Origin: Candidatus Woesearchaeota archaeon
GTDB lineage: Archaea > Nanobdellota > Nanobdellia > Woesearchaeales > DSVV01
Assembly: GCA_018303075.1 (NCBI GenBank)
Contig: JAGVYW010000033.1
Span: 1 to 50,244, forward strand
Direction: 5' to 3'
Length of the DNA: 50,244 nt
The notes beneath the pieces are model-generated. The model saw only the letters and a program-made list of their open reading frames with translations. It was not told the origin of the DNA and did not search any database. The translations under genes were made by a program, and so were the position numbers. Of the stretch, positions 16,635 through 24,644 are shown piece by piece (position 1 is the first letter of the stretch; each line of letters starts with the position of its first letter).

Positions 16635-17150
16635 TTGTTGTACAAAAAACAAGTTTTGTCAATAAGTTTGCTTCTTATGTTAATGTTTATTTTTAGTACA
16701 GCAGTGTTAGCAGCTGTTGCAGGACCTGGTGAAATACTAAGTGATGTTGGAGATTTTTTAAGAGAATGGTTAGGTGGTACAAACATAACAGATGATGCGG
16801 GTTTACTTGTTGCGATGAGAATTATTTTATTTTTCTTAGTGTTTACTGTTTTGTTTGTTGCAGCACATCTTATTCCAAACTTCAATAATAGGTTAGCATT
16901 AGTTATTGCATTACTAATCTCAGTAATGACTGTGTTGTTTTTTCCCCAAGCTTTACTGATTGCAATGGGTGAAACATATACAACAGTTATTGCATTACTT
17001 GTATTTGCAGTGCCAATTGGTGCATTGATTGCATTACTTTGGAGATTACCTACGGCACCGTGGTATTGGAATCTAATAAGAATGGGTATTATAGTGTTTG
17101 CGTGGACGTTACTTAATATAATTACAACAGCTGTTGAAGGTGGTTTATAA
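16635..17150 (+). CDS. Polytopic membrane protein with signal peptide
   Basis: The 171-residue protein starts at TTG 16635, 6 bases after a GAGGTG ribosome-binding site. An N-terminal hydrophobic segment ending ...STAVLA-AV looks like a cleavable signal. Residues about 38-50 (FLREWLGGTNITDDAG) are probably outside. Four further membrane helices follow (roughly 52-75, 80-105, 110-133 and 138-165). I do not recognise a family. The stop overlaps the start of the next gene (TAATG), so the two products are made together and probably form a membrane complex. Confidence 0.65.
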   Translation: MLYKKQVLSISLLLMLMFIFSTAVLAAVAGPGEILSDVGDFLREWLGGTNITDDAGLLVAMRIILFFLVFTVLFVAAHLIPNFNNRLALVIALLISVMTVLFFPQALLIAMGETYTTVIALLVFAVPIGALIALLWRLPTAPWYWNLIRMGIIVFAWTLLNIITTAVEGGL

Positions 17151-17761
17151 TGGCGGACATAACTACAGCAATGGGTGTATTTGGATATTACTTTTATGTT
17201 GCATTAGCATTATTGTTTATTGTTGAGATTATTAGGTTGATTGGGAATATTAGCGGTGGTGGTGGAACCATTAATGAAAGTATGGACGCGATTAAGAAGA
17301 AATTTGCTGAGAAGAAAAAAGATTCAGGTAAAGAAAAGAAAATTGATCGAGTTGAAGAAGCATTATTAATTGATCTTGACAGAAAATATCAAAAATTGCA
17401 ATCGGATATTAAAAAAGCAGCAACAAAAGCAACTCCAGCAGCATATACTCCAGTAATGACTAATTTACAACAAATAAAAGATGAAACATTAAAATTAGAG
17501 AAATTAGTTAAATTTGAGATATCGGTAGAATCAAAAGCAGAAGTTATTAAGAATAATAAGACTTTTGCTAGAATATTAGCTGATGAAGGAAACTATGTAA
17601 GAGCATTAGAAAATGGATTCCAAAAAATAGAAGAATTTTTTGAAAGAACTCCTACACCAAATACTAAACAGATTGGAAATCTCACAACATTAACTAATTA
17701 TTTACGAGCTGTTATTAGGAGATTAATCCAAGATAACAGAAATGAAGAAGCTGTGGTTTAG
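17150..17761 (+). CDS. Single-pass membrane protein with helical cytoplasmic domain
   Basis: The 203-residue protein has one N-terminal membrane helix (about 8-32), a glycine-rich turn (NISGGGG), a Lys/Glu-rich linker, then a long soluble helical domain (EEALLIDLDRKYQKLQSDIKK onward). The tail is rich in charged helices. No known family is recognised. It overlaps the preceding membrane gene by one base. A T-rich run after its stop (TTTAGTTTTTTCTCTTTTC, 17758-17776) may end transcription. Confidence 0.65.
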   Translation: MADITTAMGVFGYYFYVALALLFIVEIIRLIGNISGGGGTINESMDAIKKKFAEKKKDSGKEKKIDRVEEALLIDLDRKYQKLQSDIKKAATKATPAAYTPVMTNLQQIKDETLKLEKLVKFEISVESKAEVIKNNKTFARILADEGNYVRALENGFQKIEEFFERTPTPNTKQIGNLTTLTNYLRAVIRRLIQDNRNEEAVV

Positions 17762-17849
17762 TTTTTTCTCTTTTCTATATCTTTAAAATCCAACTAATAT
17801 CATTCGACTTATAACCCGATAAATATTAAAGTTTTAGGTTGTAAACCGA

Positions 17850-17867
17850 AAGATATTACTATATCTT
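17850..17867. repeat. Inverted repeat upstream of the AbiE locus
   Basis: AAGATAT and ATATCTT form perfect 7-bp arms around TACT. It lies about 15 bp upstream of the better-placed operator repeat and could be a second regulator site or part of a terminator for the preceding unit. Confidence 0.35.
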
Positions 17868-17881
17868 AAAATAATGACATG

Positions 17882-17909
17882 AAGTTATCAAAAAGGATAA
17901 CTTTATATA
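17882..17909 (+). promoter_or_regulatory. Operator-like inverted repeat overlapping the TATA box of the AbiE locus
   Basis: AAGTTATC (17882-17889) and GATAACTT (17896-17903) are perfect 8-bp arms with a 6-base spacer. The right arm runs into the TATA box TTTATATA (17902-17909). The ATG of the AbiEi-like gene is at 17934. A repressor bound here would block BRE/TATA recognition, as expected for autoregulation by AbiEi. Confidence 0.55.
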
Positions 17910-17933
17910 CTTGTAATAAGATTAACTTATAAA

Positions 17934-18620
17934 ATGAATACTATCCTACTGCTCGATAAGTTAAAAAGAAAAACTGTTTTTACAATTAAGGATATAGAAC
18001 ATATTGCATTTTGTGATAATGCGTATGCGAGACAGATACTTCATAGACTAAAAGAAAAAGCTCTAATAAAACAAATTAGCAGGAATCTTTATACACTTAA
18101 GACAAACATTTTTGTGATCTCAAGCAATATTGCTTATCCAAGTTATGTCTCTTTTTGGTCGGCATCTTCATATTCTGGGTATACTGAACAAGTTTTGAGC
18201 AGAATTCAAATTGCAGTAACACGGAAAGTAAAACCAATTAATTTTGAAGGTTATCAAATAGTATTTATTCCTATAAAGCATTTTTTTGGATATAAAAAAG
18301 TGCAAACAGAAGAAGGTGAATTATTTATTGTTGAAAATGAAAAATTGATTATTGATTGTTTATTATATCCAAAAGAATCTGGAAATCTTGATGAAATTGA
18401 AAAAATAATAGCAAACGCAGAAATATCATCAAAGAAAATGATGGAATACCTTAAACGAGTAAATAATCAAACACTTATAAAGAGGATAGGTTATCTACTT
18501 GAGAACATACGTTCAATAGATATTTCATCAAGCTTTAGATTGGATAGTAATTATGTACAGTTGAATCCATTCAGAAAGAAAGGAAAAATAATTATTCCTA
18601 AATGGAGGATAAAGAAATGA
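17934..18620 (+). CDS. AbiEi-like antitoxin / transcriptional regulator
   Basis: The 228-residue protein has an N-terminal winged helix (FTIKDIEHIAFCDNAYARQIL, HRLKEKALIKQISRNLYTL), then an AbiEi-type C-terminal region (YPSYVSFWSASSYSGYTEQ, and IIDCLLYPKESGNLDEI). AbiEi proteins repress their own operon and neutralise the AbiEii nucleotidyltransferase toxin in a type IV system. The inverted repeat over the promoter supports autoregulation. The stop overlaps the ATG of the toxin gene (ATGA). The family assignment is good; antiphage activity is not demonstrated here. Confidence 0.82.
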   Translation: MNTILLLDKLKRKTVFTIKDIEHIAFCDNAYARQILHRLKEKALIKQISRNLYTLKTNIFVISSNIAYPSYVSFWSASSYSGYTEQVLSRIQIAVTRKVKPINFEGYQIVFIPIKHFFGYKKVQTEEGELFIVENEKLIIDCLLYPKESGNLDEIEKIIANAEISSKKMMEYLKRVNNQTLIKRIGYLLENIRSIDISSSFRLDSNYVQLNPFRKKGKIIIPKWRIKK

Positions 18621-19375
18621 TAACAAAAGATGAGCTAATACAATATTCTAGAATGAGAAAACTAAAAAATTTAGGTCAGGCAGAGCTTGATTATTTCCAA
18701 ATATTGCTGCTCTTTATACTTTATCAAAATTATGGCAAAGAACTTATATTTAAGGGCGGTACTGCTTTGCAGAAATGTTATGGTTTGGATAGATTTTCTG
18801 AAGATCTTGATTTTACCACAAAAGAAAAGATTGATATAAAAAAATGTGAAAATGATCTTAATCGATTTAAATTAGAATATGAAATAGAATCAAAACCATT
18901 TGGTAGTTCTATTAGTTTTGTTATAAGGATTAAGGGTCCATTGTACATAGGAACGAAAGCAAGTTCCTGTAGGTTAATCATAGATGATAGTGTAAGAGAA
19001 AATGTTTTGCTTAGGCCTGAAATAAAAACAATAGGAAGATTTCTTGAGGAAGTTCCTACATTTGATGTTATAGTAATGCAGCAAAAAGAAATATATGCTG
19101 AAAAAATACGAGCAATTATGAGCAGAGATAAAGCAAGAGATGTATATGATTTATGGTTCTTAATAAAAAATAATACTGAATTTGATAAACTTCTGATTAA
19201 TGAGAAATTGAAATATTATAATGAAGTGTGGGATTTTAAGAACTTCCAAAAAATGCTTCATAAAAAGAAAGATATATGGGCAATAGAATTGAAACCATTA
19301 ATACAAGTTGTGCCATCTTTTGAAACAGTAACAAAAGAGATTGTTGAAAACATCAAAAAGGATAACCATAACTAA
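18617..19375 (+). CDS. AbiEii/AbiGii-family nucleotidyltransferase toxin
   Basis: From ATG 18617 the protein has 252 residues. It carries the family core LIFKGGTALQKCYGLDRFSEDLDF: a GG-T loop and the D-L-D metal-binding pair. Later come KEIYAEKIRAIMSRDKARDVYDLW, where the K...R..RD-x-YDL motif is diagnostic. Related toxins such as MenT transfer nucleotides to tRNA and stop growth. GGAGG at 18604-18608 lies 8 bases before this ATG, so the ATG at 18602 is not the preferred start. It is coupled to the AbiEi gene by a 4-base overlap and ends just before the convergent galT. Confidence 0.85.
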   Translation: MITKDELIQYSRMRKLKNLGQAELDYFQILLLFILYQNYGKELIFKGGTALQKCYGLDRFSEDLDFTTKEKIDIKKCENDLNRFKLEYEIESKPFGSSISFVIRIKGPLYIGTKASSCRLIIDDSVRENVLLRPEIKTIGRFLEEVPTFDVIVMQQKEIYAEKIRAIMSRDKARDVYDLWFLIKNNTEFDKLLINEKLKYYNEVWDFKNFQKMLHKKKDIWAIELKPLIQVVPSFETVTKEIVENIKKDNHN

Positions 19376-19383
19376 ACAAAAAG

Positions 19384-20364
19384 TTATTCTCCTCGATACC
19401 ATTTCGCTGCATCTTCTGGATAGATTGTATTAATCACTGTGTCTGTTGCAAATTCAAAGCCAGCAAAGATGTTAATTCGCGGCGTAAATTCAACATGAAA
19501 GTGCATGTCCTTGACGCCATTCTGAAAATAGAAATTAAAGTCAGCACCAAGTTCTTTTAATTTTGCTAAAATCTTCTGCATGATATCTGCTAATTCTTCT
19601 ATTTCTGCATCATTGAAGTCAATCAAAGATAGCTTGTGCTGTTTTGAGAAGATTGTAATCTCATAAGCAAATCTTGATGCATATGGTGTAAAGGCAACAA
19701 AAGAATTGTTTTCAAAACATCTTCTATAGGAATCTTTTTCTCGCTCGATAATCTCACAATATGCGCATTTTTCATCAAATCTGTCTGACTTATCTTTACA
19801 TGCTTGTTCTTTTTGCTGTATCAATGTTGGGATTATATTATAAGCAAGCACTTGCGAATGGGAATGTTCAATGCTTGCGCCAGCATCTTTGCCATGATTT
19901 TTAATGACTTGAACATATTTGATGTTTTCAATGTTATTTAATATCATAATTCTTGCTTTATACAAATGCAATAGTTTAATAAGATGTTCTCTGTTGTAAT
20001 CAAATATTTGTTCTCCGTGTTTATCTGTTTCAATTATTATTTCATGTTGTCCATAATTGTCAGAATAAGTGTAATATTTGTTATCTGTTGTAATCACAGA
20101 CTTTCCTTTTAATTCTAATGCTGGAAATTTGTTAGGAATGACTCTAATTATCCACTTACCATCTTTTCCTATGTGCATGATCTCTTTGGTTGTCAAATGC
20201 TCATTGCCTGGGCAGAAGCTGCAAATTTTGTTGCTTTTATTTGTTTGATTTGTCTGCATAATCTGTACTTTTTGCTGCTTATTGAAATCATGCGGTCTAT
20301 CCTTGCGAGTATCTGAAATAAGAACATATCTTTCTAGTATGTAATCTTTGCGAAGCTCTCCCAT
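19384..20364 (-). CDS. galT: Galactose-1-phosphate uridylyltransferase family protein
   Basis: The 326-residue protein has a HIT-fold GalT layout. The zinc site is C48-x2-C51 (KICSFCPGNE) with a later ligand pair. NHGKDAGASIEHSHSQ holds the catalytic H-x-H-x-Q (H169 as nucleophile by alignment to HPHGQ). The second half has CAYCEIIERE, FVAFTPYASRFAYE and the HFHVEFTPR segment. It would exchange UMP between UDP-sugar and a sugar phosphate. In archaea several relatives act on other sugars, so the substrate is uncertain. It follows larC by 39 bp on the same strand, a pairing with no obvious metabolic logic. Confidence 0.85.
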   Translation of the reverse strand: MGELRKDYILERYVLISDTRKDRPHDFNKQQKVQIMQTNQTNKSNKICSFCPGNEHLTTKEIMHIGKDGKWIIRVIPNKFPALELKGKSVITTDNKYYTYSDNYGQHEIIIETDKHGEQIFDYNREHLIKLLHLYKARIMILNNIENIKYVQVIKNHGKDAGASIEHSHSQVLAYNIIPTLIQQKEQACKDKSDRFDEKCAYCEIIEREKDSYRRCFENNSFVAFTPYASRFAYEITIFSKQHKLSLIDFNDAEIEELADIMQKILAKLKELGADFNFYFQNGVKDMHFHVEFTPRINIFAGFEFATDTVINTIYPEDAAKWYRGE

Positions 20365-20403
20365 CCGGAGAATTAAGTAAGCAGGATTTAAAATGATTTG
20401 TTA

Positions 20404-21159
20404 TTACTGTGAAAAGAGAATCAGCTTAAGAACATTTGGTTTTTCTAGCTCCATTGTGCCTGCGCCATATCCTAGTTTAATCATTTTGATATTCTTTGCT
20501 TTCATTTCTTTTTCAAACACTTCAAAATCTTTTTGCTCTTTTACAATTGTCTTTAATATAACAGCGCCAGTTGGTGTTATTATCTCTTTTTTTATTGGAA
20601 CTTTGTACATATCAAAATCTTCCAAAAGTTTGAGAGCTGCTGGAGCAGGATTTGAGATCTCTCCATGGTTACAATGAATTGTTCCAGAAGGCAAAGGTAT
20701 TTTTGAACAGTAGACTTCATCTATTCCAAGTATTCTAAGCTGCTGTAAACAAATAGCTGAGCCAATTATATCAATAATCGAGTCCATTGCACCAACCTCA
20801 TGAAAATGAATCTTGTCAATTGTTGTGATATGGACAGATGCTTCTGCTGAAGCAAGGTTGAAAAATAATCTTTTAGCAAGTATCTTTACTGCATCTGATA
20901 ATGAGCTTTTGTCTATTAGATTGTTGATATCAGAAAGATGGCGTTCATTGGCCGTGTCGTTAACTGTTAGTTTAAGATATTTTGCAATAATTCCTTTTTT
21001 ATTAATAGTTTCTGCTTTAATTGAGAACTCGTCTATCTTAAGTTTTTTTAATTCTGATTGAAGATAATCAATATCAACTCCTAAATCAATGCAAGCTGCT
21101 ATAAACATATCACCAGCAATTCCCGACTGGCAATTGATGTATAAATAATTTCTATTCAT
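20404..21159 (-). CDS. larC: LarC-like nickel insertion protein, N-terminal (LarC1) part only
   Basis: The 251-residue protein matches the N-terminal part of LarC (UPF0272): YLYINCQSGIAGDMFIAACI, KIHFHEVGAMDSIIDIIG, the IPLPSGTIHCNHGEISNPAP strip and TPTGAVILKTI. LarC is a CTP-dependent nickel insertase completing the pincer cofactor of lactate racemase. Full-length family members have about 400 residues, with a LarC2 domain joined to LarC1 directly or by frameshift. Here translation stops at 20404, and galT begins 39 bp later, so no LarC2 is encoded downstream. The gene belongs with larB and larE on the same strand. Confidence 0.82.
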   Translation of the reverse strand: MNRNYLYINCQSGIAGDMFIAACIDLGVDIDYLQSELKKLKIDEFSIKAETINKKGIIAKYLKLTVNDTANERHLSDINNLIDKSSLSDAVKILAKRLFFNLASAEASVHITTIDKIHFHEVGAMDSIIDIIGSAICLQQLRILGIDEVYCSKIPLPSGTIHCNHGEISNPAPAALKLLEDFDMYKVPIKKEIITPTGAVILKTIVKEQKDFEVFEKEMKAKNIKMIKLGYGAGTMELEKPNVLKLILFSQ

Positions 21160-21194
21160 TTTTATTCACTTCGTTCGTAAAAATCATTACTTAA

Positions 21195-21375
21195 TTAGTA
21201 CTTAAAACGTTTTTCATACTCTTTATGTTCAAACTTTAAGAGCTTCCCACTCATTTTTTATTTTAGTGGTAATGAAAGCGACAGAAATATTCTTATTCAT
21301 CGTACAATCAAATCATCTTTTATGAGCTTCTTAATTCTTTCTGAATTAAAAGTCCAGATAATACAACCGGACTAT
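21195..21375 (-). pseudogene. Decayed RelBE/YoeB-like toxin-antitoxin remnant
   Basis: Read on the minus strand, a frame from about 21371 ends WTFNSERIKKLIKDDLIVR, with a TGA that overlaps an ATG at 21300, the ATGA overlap typical of TA pairs. The second frame begins MNKNISVAFITTKIKNEWEA. After a one-base shift it continues FEHKEYEKRFKY and stops at 21195. That resembles the start of RelE/YoeB-type toxins (a strand, then a helix with E-x-L-K and H-K-E-Y). Both genes are truncated. The identification rests on short stretches and is tentative. Confidence 0.35.
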
Positions 21376-21425
21376 GCAAAATAATAGTTTTGCTCATATT
21401 ATATAACTACATATAATACTTCTAT

Positions 21426-22217
21426 TTAAATTTTCCTCTTCCCAACAGCCAATATATTACTTGCAGCATAACCAGCGCCAAATCCATTGTCTATATTAAC
21501 AACAGTAACACCAGGAGCACAGCAGTTTAACATTGATAATAGGGCAGCTAATCCTTTGAAGTTTGCGCCATAACCAATACTTGTTGGTACAGCTATTACA
21601 GGGCAATTAGCTAATCCTGCTATAACACTTGCTAATGCTCCTTCCATGCCTGCGATTACAATAATTACTTTTGCATCAAATATCTTTTGTTTATTTGCAA
21701 GCAGACGATGCAATCCTGCTACGCCAACGTCATATAATTTTTCTGTGTGATTTCCCATCTCTTTACAGATTATTGCAGCTTCCTCAGCAATAGGAATATC
21801 TGATGTGCCAGCTGTAATGAGAAGGATGCCTTTTTTGAATTTTTTAACTTTTGGATTCTTCAGTCTTATTGAAGAATCTAATTGACTATGAATGATAAAT
21901 ATTTTTGCCAGCTTATAATATTCAGATGAAATATACTTTCTTTGAATCTGCTGCGCTATTTCTTTTTCTATTTTAGTAATAATTATATTTTTCCTCTTGG
22001 GATATAGCTTTTCAATTATTGAAAATAAATGTTCAGGAGCTTTTCCTTTTCCAAAAATAACTTCAGGAAATCCAGTGCGTAATTCTCGATGATGATCAAT
22101 TTTGGTGTGGCCAAGATCTTCAAAAGGAAATTTTCTTAGATAAGAAACTAACTGATTGTGTGAAATCTTTCCTTTTTTATAATCTTTTAATAATTTAACT
22201 ATGTTCATTTTTATCAC
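21426..22217 (-). CDS. larB: LarB, pyridinium-3,5-biscarboxylic acid mononucleotide synthase
   Basis: The 263-residue protein ends in a PurE-like (AIR carboxylase) domain with AGTSDIPIAEEAA, IVIAGMEGALASVIAGLANC, PVIAVPTSIGYGANFKG and the final NIDNGFGAGYAASNI. The N-terminal part carries HHRELRTGFPEVIFGKGK, as in other LarB proteins. LarB carboxylates and hydrolyses nicotinic acid adenine dinucleotide, the first step of the nickel-pincer cofactor pathway. The start overlaps the end of larE by 23 bases, so the two genes are translationally linked. Confidence 0.92.
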   Translation of the reverse strand: MIKMNIVKLLKDYKKGKISHNQLVSYLRKFPFEDLGHTKIDHHRELRTGFPEVIFGKGKAPEHLFSIIEKLYPKRKNIIITKIEKEIAQQIQRKYISSEYYKLAKIFIIHSQLDSSIRLKNPKVKKFKKGILLITAGTSDIPIAEEAAIICKEMGNHTEKLYDVGVAGLHRLLANKQKIFDAKVIIVIAGMEGALASVIAGLANCPVIAVPTSIGYGANFKGLAALLSMLNCCAPGVTVVNIDNGFGAGYAASNILAVGKRKI

Positions 22218-23136
22218 TGTTATTATCTTTATTATTCTGATTATTATTCAATAAATGCAAGCTTCCTTTTCTATATCCTTCTAAATCAAGTGTAATATAC
22301 TGAAAACCAACTTGTTTCAGTGCTTTTGATAATAGATCATAATTTTGCAGTATTGATGAAAAATCAGATGGATGCACTTCAATTCTTGCAATTGCGCCTG
22401 TATGATATCTTACACGAACTTGCTGTATTCCTAAATTATGGATAATATTCTCTGCTTTTTCAATTGCACGAAGTTTTTCAGATGTTATTCTCTCTCCGAA
22501 AGCAACACGTGAGGATAAACAAGGTGTTGATGGTTTGTTCCAGACAGGAATCTGCAGCAGGTGGGAAATTAAGCGGATTTCTTTTTTTGTCATCTGTGCT
22601 TCCTGTAATAAGCTTCTTACATCAGATTCTCCTGCAGCTATTGTTCCTGGACGATAATCTTGTAAATCATCATAGTTTGTGCCGTCAAGAATTACAAAGC
22701 CAGTGATCTTCTGATTTTTTATATAAGTGTTTAATTGCTTATAAAATTCAGATTTGCAATAATAACAGCGATTTTCTGGATTTTTGAAGTAATTTTCATT
22801 TTTCATCTCGTTTGTTTCAATGAAAATGTGTCTTACTCCTATCATCTTCGAGATATTTTCTGCTGTTTTAATCTCATCTTCTGCAAGAGATGGAGAAATT
22901 CCTGTTACAGCAACAACTTTCTCTTTAAGAATATCATAAGCAAGTTTTGCAATCAATGAACTGTCAACTCCGCCTGAAAAAGCAACATATATCATTTGAT
23001 TTTTCTGCAATGCATTAAGCAAAACTAATAAGTTTTCTAACTTTTTTCTAAGGTTAGAAGAGATTATCTTGTTTGTAGAGCTTAATAATCCATCAAATGA
23101 GTAAAAAATCGGATATTCTTGAATATTTTGAAGCAT
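22195..23136 (-). CDS. larE: LarE, ATP-dependent sulfur transferase of nickel-pincer cofactor synthesis
   Basis: The 313-residue protein has a PP-loop (YVAFSGGVDSSLIAKL, about 50-65) and the LarE signature ILDGTNYDDLQDYRPG. Three cysteines are notable: C124 and C127 in ENRCYYCKSEFY, and C206 in KPSTPCLSSR. C206 aligns with the sacrificial Cys of the Lactobacillus enzyme. The presence of all three matches the LarE type reported to bind a [4Fe-4S] cluster and use it for sulfur transfer. The C-terminus is an Asn/Asp/Lys-rich tail. A TATA box TTTTTATATAAAAC (minus strand) lies about 20-30 bp upstream. larE is first in the operon larE-larB-larC. Confidence 0.92.
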   Translation of the reverse strand: MLQNIQEYPIFYSFDGLLSSTNKIISSNLRKKLENLLVLLNALQKNQMIYVAFSGGVDSSLIAKLAYDILKEKVVAVTGISPSLAEDEIKTAENISKMIGVRHIFIETNEMKNENYFKNPENRCYYCKSEFYKQLNTYIKNQKITGFVILDGTNYDDLQDYRPGTIAAGESDVRSLLQEAQMTKKEIRLISHLLQIPVWNKPSTPCLSSRVAFGERITSEKLRAIEKAENIIHNLGIQQVRVRYHTGAIARIEVHPSDFSSILQNYDLLSKALKQVGFQYITLDLEGYRKGSLHLLNNNQNNKDNNSDKNEHS

Positions 23137-23152
23137 AATTAAGGGTGAAAGA

Positions 23153-23165
23153 GTTTTATATAAAA
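23153..23165 (-). promoter_or_regulatory. TATA box of the larE operon
   Basis: On the minus strand ATTTTTATATAAAAC lies about 17-29 bp upstream of the larE ATG at 23136, fitting a near-leaderless transcript. Confidence 0.45.
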
Positions 23166-23215
23166 ATATTGTGGAAGAATCAGCGATTATTTCTGTAGAA
23201 ATTGTATTTTTTTAT

Positions 23216-23242
23216 TATTAAAAAAAGAAAAAAAAGAAAAAC
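23216..23242 (-). terminator. Oligo-T terminator after the Lys-rich micro-ORF
   Basis: On the minus strand several T tracts (GTTTTTC, TTTTTTTTC, TTTTTTTAAT) follow directly after the TAA at 23243. Runs of T are the usual archaeal termination signal. Confidence 0.45.
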
Positions 23243-23293
23243 TTATTTTTTCTTTTTCTTTTTAACGCCAGATTTTTTCTTTTTAGCTGCCAT
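23243..23293 (-). CDS. Putative 16-residue Lys-rich micro-protein
   Basis: The ORF encodes MAAKKKKSGVKKKKKK and a stop. It has every sign of expression: a strong promoter at 23361-23371 (minus strand CATTTATATATAAG), a consensus GAGGTGA site 6-7 bases before the ATG, and oligo-T termination immediately after its stop. Nothing else is encoded by this short transcript. Such a peptide would be almost purely cationic and could bind nucleic acid or the ribosome. I know no named family for it. The alternative is a leader peptide or an RNA gene whose sequence happens to read this way. Confidence 0.5.
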   Translation of the reverse strand: MAAKKKKSGVKKKKKK

Positions 23294-23360
23294 TCTTATT
23301 CACCTCTTATTTTTTGAAAAAACAGTTTAGAATTTTTTCTAATTCTTTTTATGGGCAAGC

Positions 23361-23371
23361 TTATATATAAA
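23361..23371 (-). promoter_or_regulatory. TATA box of the Lys-rich micro-ORF
   Basis: TTTATATATAAG on the minus strand, preceded by GGAAACA as a possible BRE. It is nearly palindromic, so it might also serve the trm1 direction, although another AT box (GATTTATTAG, 23407-23416) is better placed for trm1. Confidence 0.5.
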
Positions 23372-23438
23372 TGTTTCCAAAATGAATTTGTGAATGAAAA
23401 TAAAAAGATTTATTAGCAACAAAGTTTTTTCTTGAGAT

Positions 23439-24584
23439 ATGGAGAAGATGATTAAAGAAGGAAAAATTTTTTGTAAAATTTATTCAGACAAAAAAATTTC
23501 AAGAGAGCTTCCTGTATTCTATAATCCTGCAATGAAAACTAATAGAGATGTAACTGTTGAATTATTAAGAGTACAAAAAAGAAATAATCTTCAGATTGCA
23601 GATGTTCTTGCTGCTTCTGGAATAAGAAGCATCAGGATGATCAAAGAGCTTCCTGCAAAAAAAATAAAAACAGTCCTTATCAATGACTGCAGTGAAAATG
23701 CAGTCAAGCTTATCAAGGAAAATCTAAAAATTAATAAACTAAATCTCGGTAAAAATAATAAAATTACAATTTCATGCAATGATGCAAACAAAGCATTATT
23801 AGACGGAAATGGCTTTGATTATATTGATATTGATCCTTTTGGTTCTCCTAATCCATTTATTGATTCAGCAGTAAAAAGGCTTGCAAGAGATGGAATTCTT
23901 GCAGTAACTGCAACAGATACAAGTGCATTAGCTGGAACATTTGAAAATGCCTGCAGAAGAAAATACTGGGCAAAACCAATGCGGAATGAATTGATGCATG
24001 AGATAGGGATAAGAATCTTAATTAGAAAGGTTCAACTTATAGCAAGCCAATATGAAAAAGCATTAACGCCTTTGCTAAGCTATAGTACGCAGCATTACAT
24101 GCGTGTTTTTTTTGTTTGTGAAAAAGGAAAAGAAAAAGCAGATGCAATCAATAATCTGCATAAATATGTACTTTATTGCACAAACTGTATGCAAATACAA
24201 ACAGATAATCTTAACAAAATTGAATGCTGCAACAAACAAATGCAGTATGCAGGTCCTTGCTGGGTTGGAGAGCTTAATCAAAAAAAAATGGTACAACATA
24301 TTCTTGATAATGTTATGAGAAATAAGATGTATAAAGAAGAAAAAGAGCTGCAGAAGCTTTTGCAGGCAATAAAAGAAGAATCATGTGTTTCTACAGTAGG
24401 TTTTTATGATATTCATATGCTTGTGAAAAGAAATAATCTCAAAAATATCCCTAAATTTGATTTTATTATTAAAGCCTGCAAACAGCGAGGATTTGATGCA
24501 GTAAGAACACATTTTGATGAGTATGCTATAAAAAGCAATATTTCTGCAAAGATGTTGATATCTATATTAAAGGAATTAAATTAA
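23439..24584 (+). CDS. trm1: tRNA (guanine26-N2)-dimethyltransferase Trm1
   Basis: The 381-residue protein shows the Trm1 core: YNPAMKTNRDVTVELL, the SAM-binding IADVLAASGIRSIRMIKE, DYIDIDPFGSPNPFIDSAV, ATDTSALAGTFENACRRKY, and HEIGIRILIRKVQLIASQYE. A C-terminal zinc module has YCTNCMQ, ECCNK and GPCWVGEL. It methylates G26 of tRNA once or twice. The ATG at 23439 gives the normal N-terminus, and a TATA-like box is at 23407-23416. It converges on the aEF-1beta gene. Confidence 0.94.
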   Translation: MEKMIKEGKIFCKIYSDKKISRELPVFYNPAMKTNRDVTVELLRVQKRNNLQIADVLAASGIRSIRMIKELPAKKIKTVLINDCSENAVKLIKENLKINKLNLGKNNKITISCNDANKALLDGNGFDYIDIDPFGSPNPFIDSAVKRLARDGILAVTATDTSALAGTFENACRRKYWAKPMRNELMHEIGIRILIRKVQLIASQYEKALTPLLSYSTQHYMRVFFVCEKGKEKADAINNLHKYVLYCTNCMQIQTDNLNKIECCNKQMQYAGPCWVGELNQKKMVQHILDNVMRNKMYKEEKELQKLLQAIKEESCVSTVGFYDIHMLVKRNNLKNIPKFDFIIKACKQRGFDAVRTHFDEYAIKSNISAKMLISILKELN

Positions 24585-24644
24585 AATAACTTGAATATGT
24601 TTAGTTAATTTGTTGATAAGTTGTTCTATCCCCTTCAATATAAA

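Noticed and set aside
20365-20403. LarC2 domain expected after larC
   Set aside because: Only 39 bp separate larC from galT and no frame there continues the protein.
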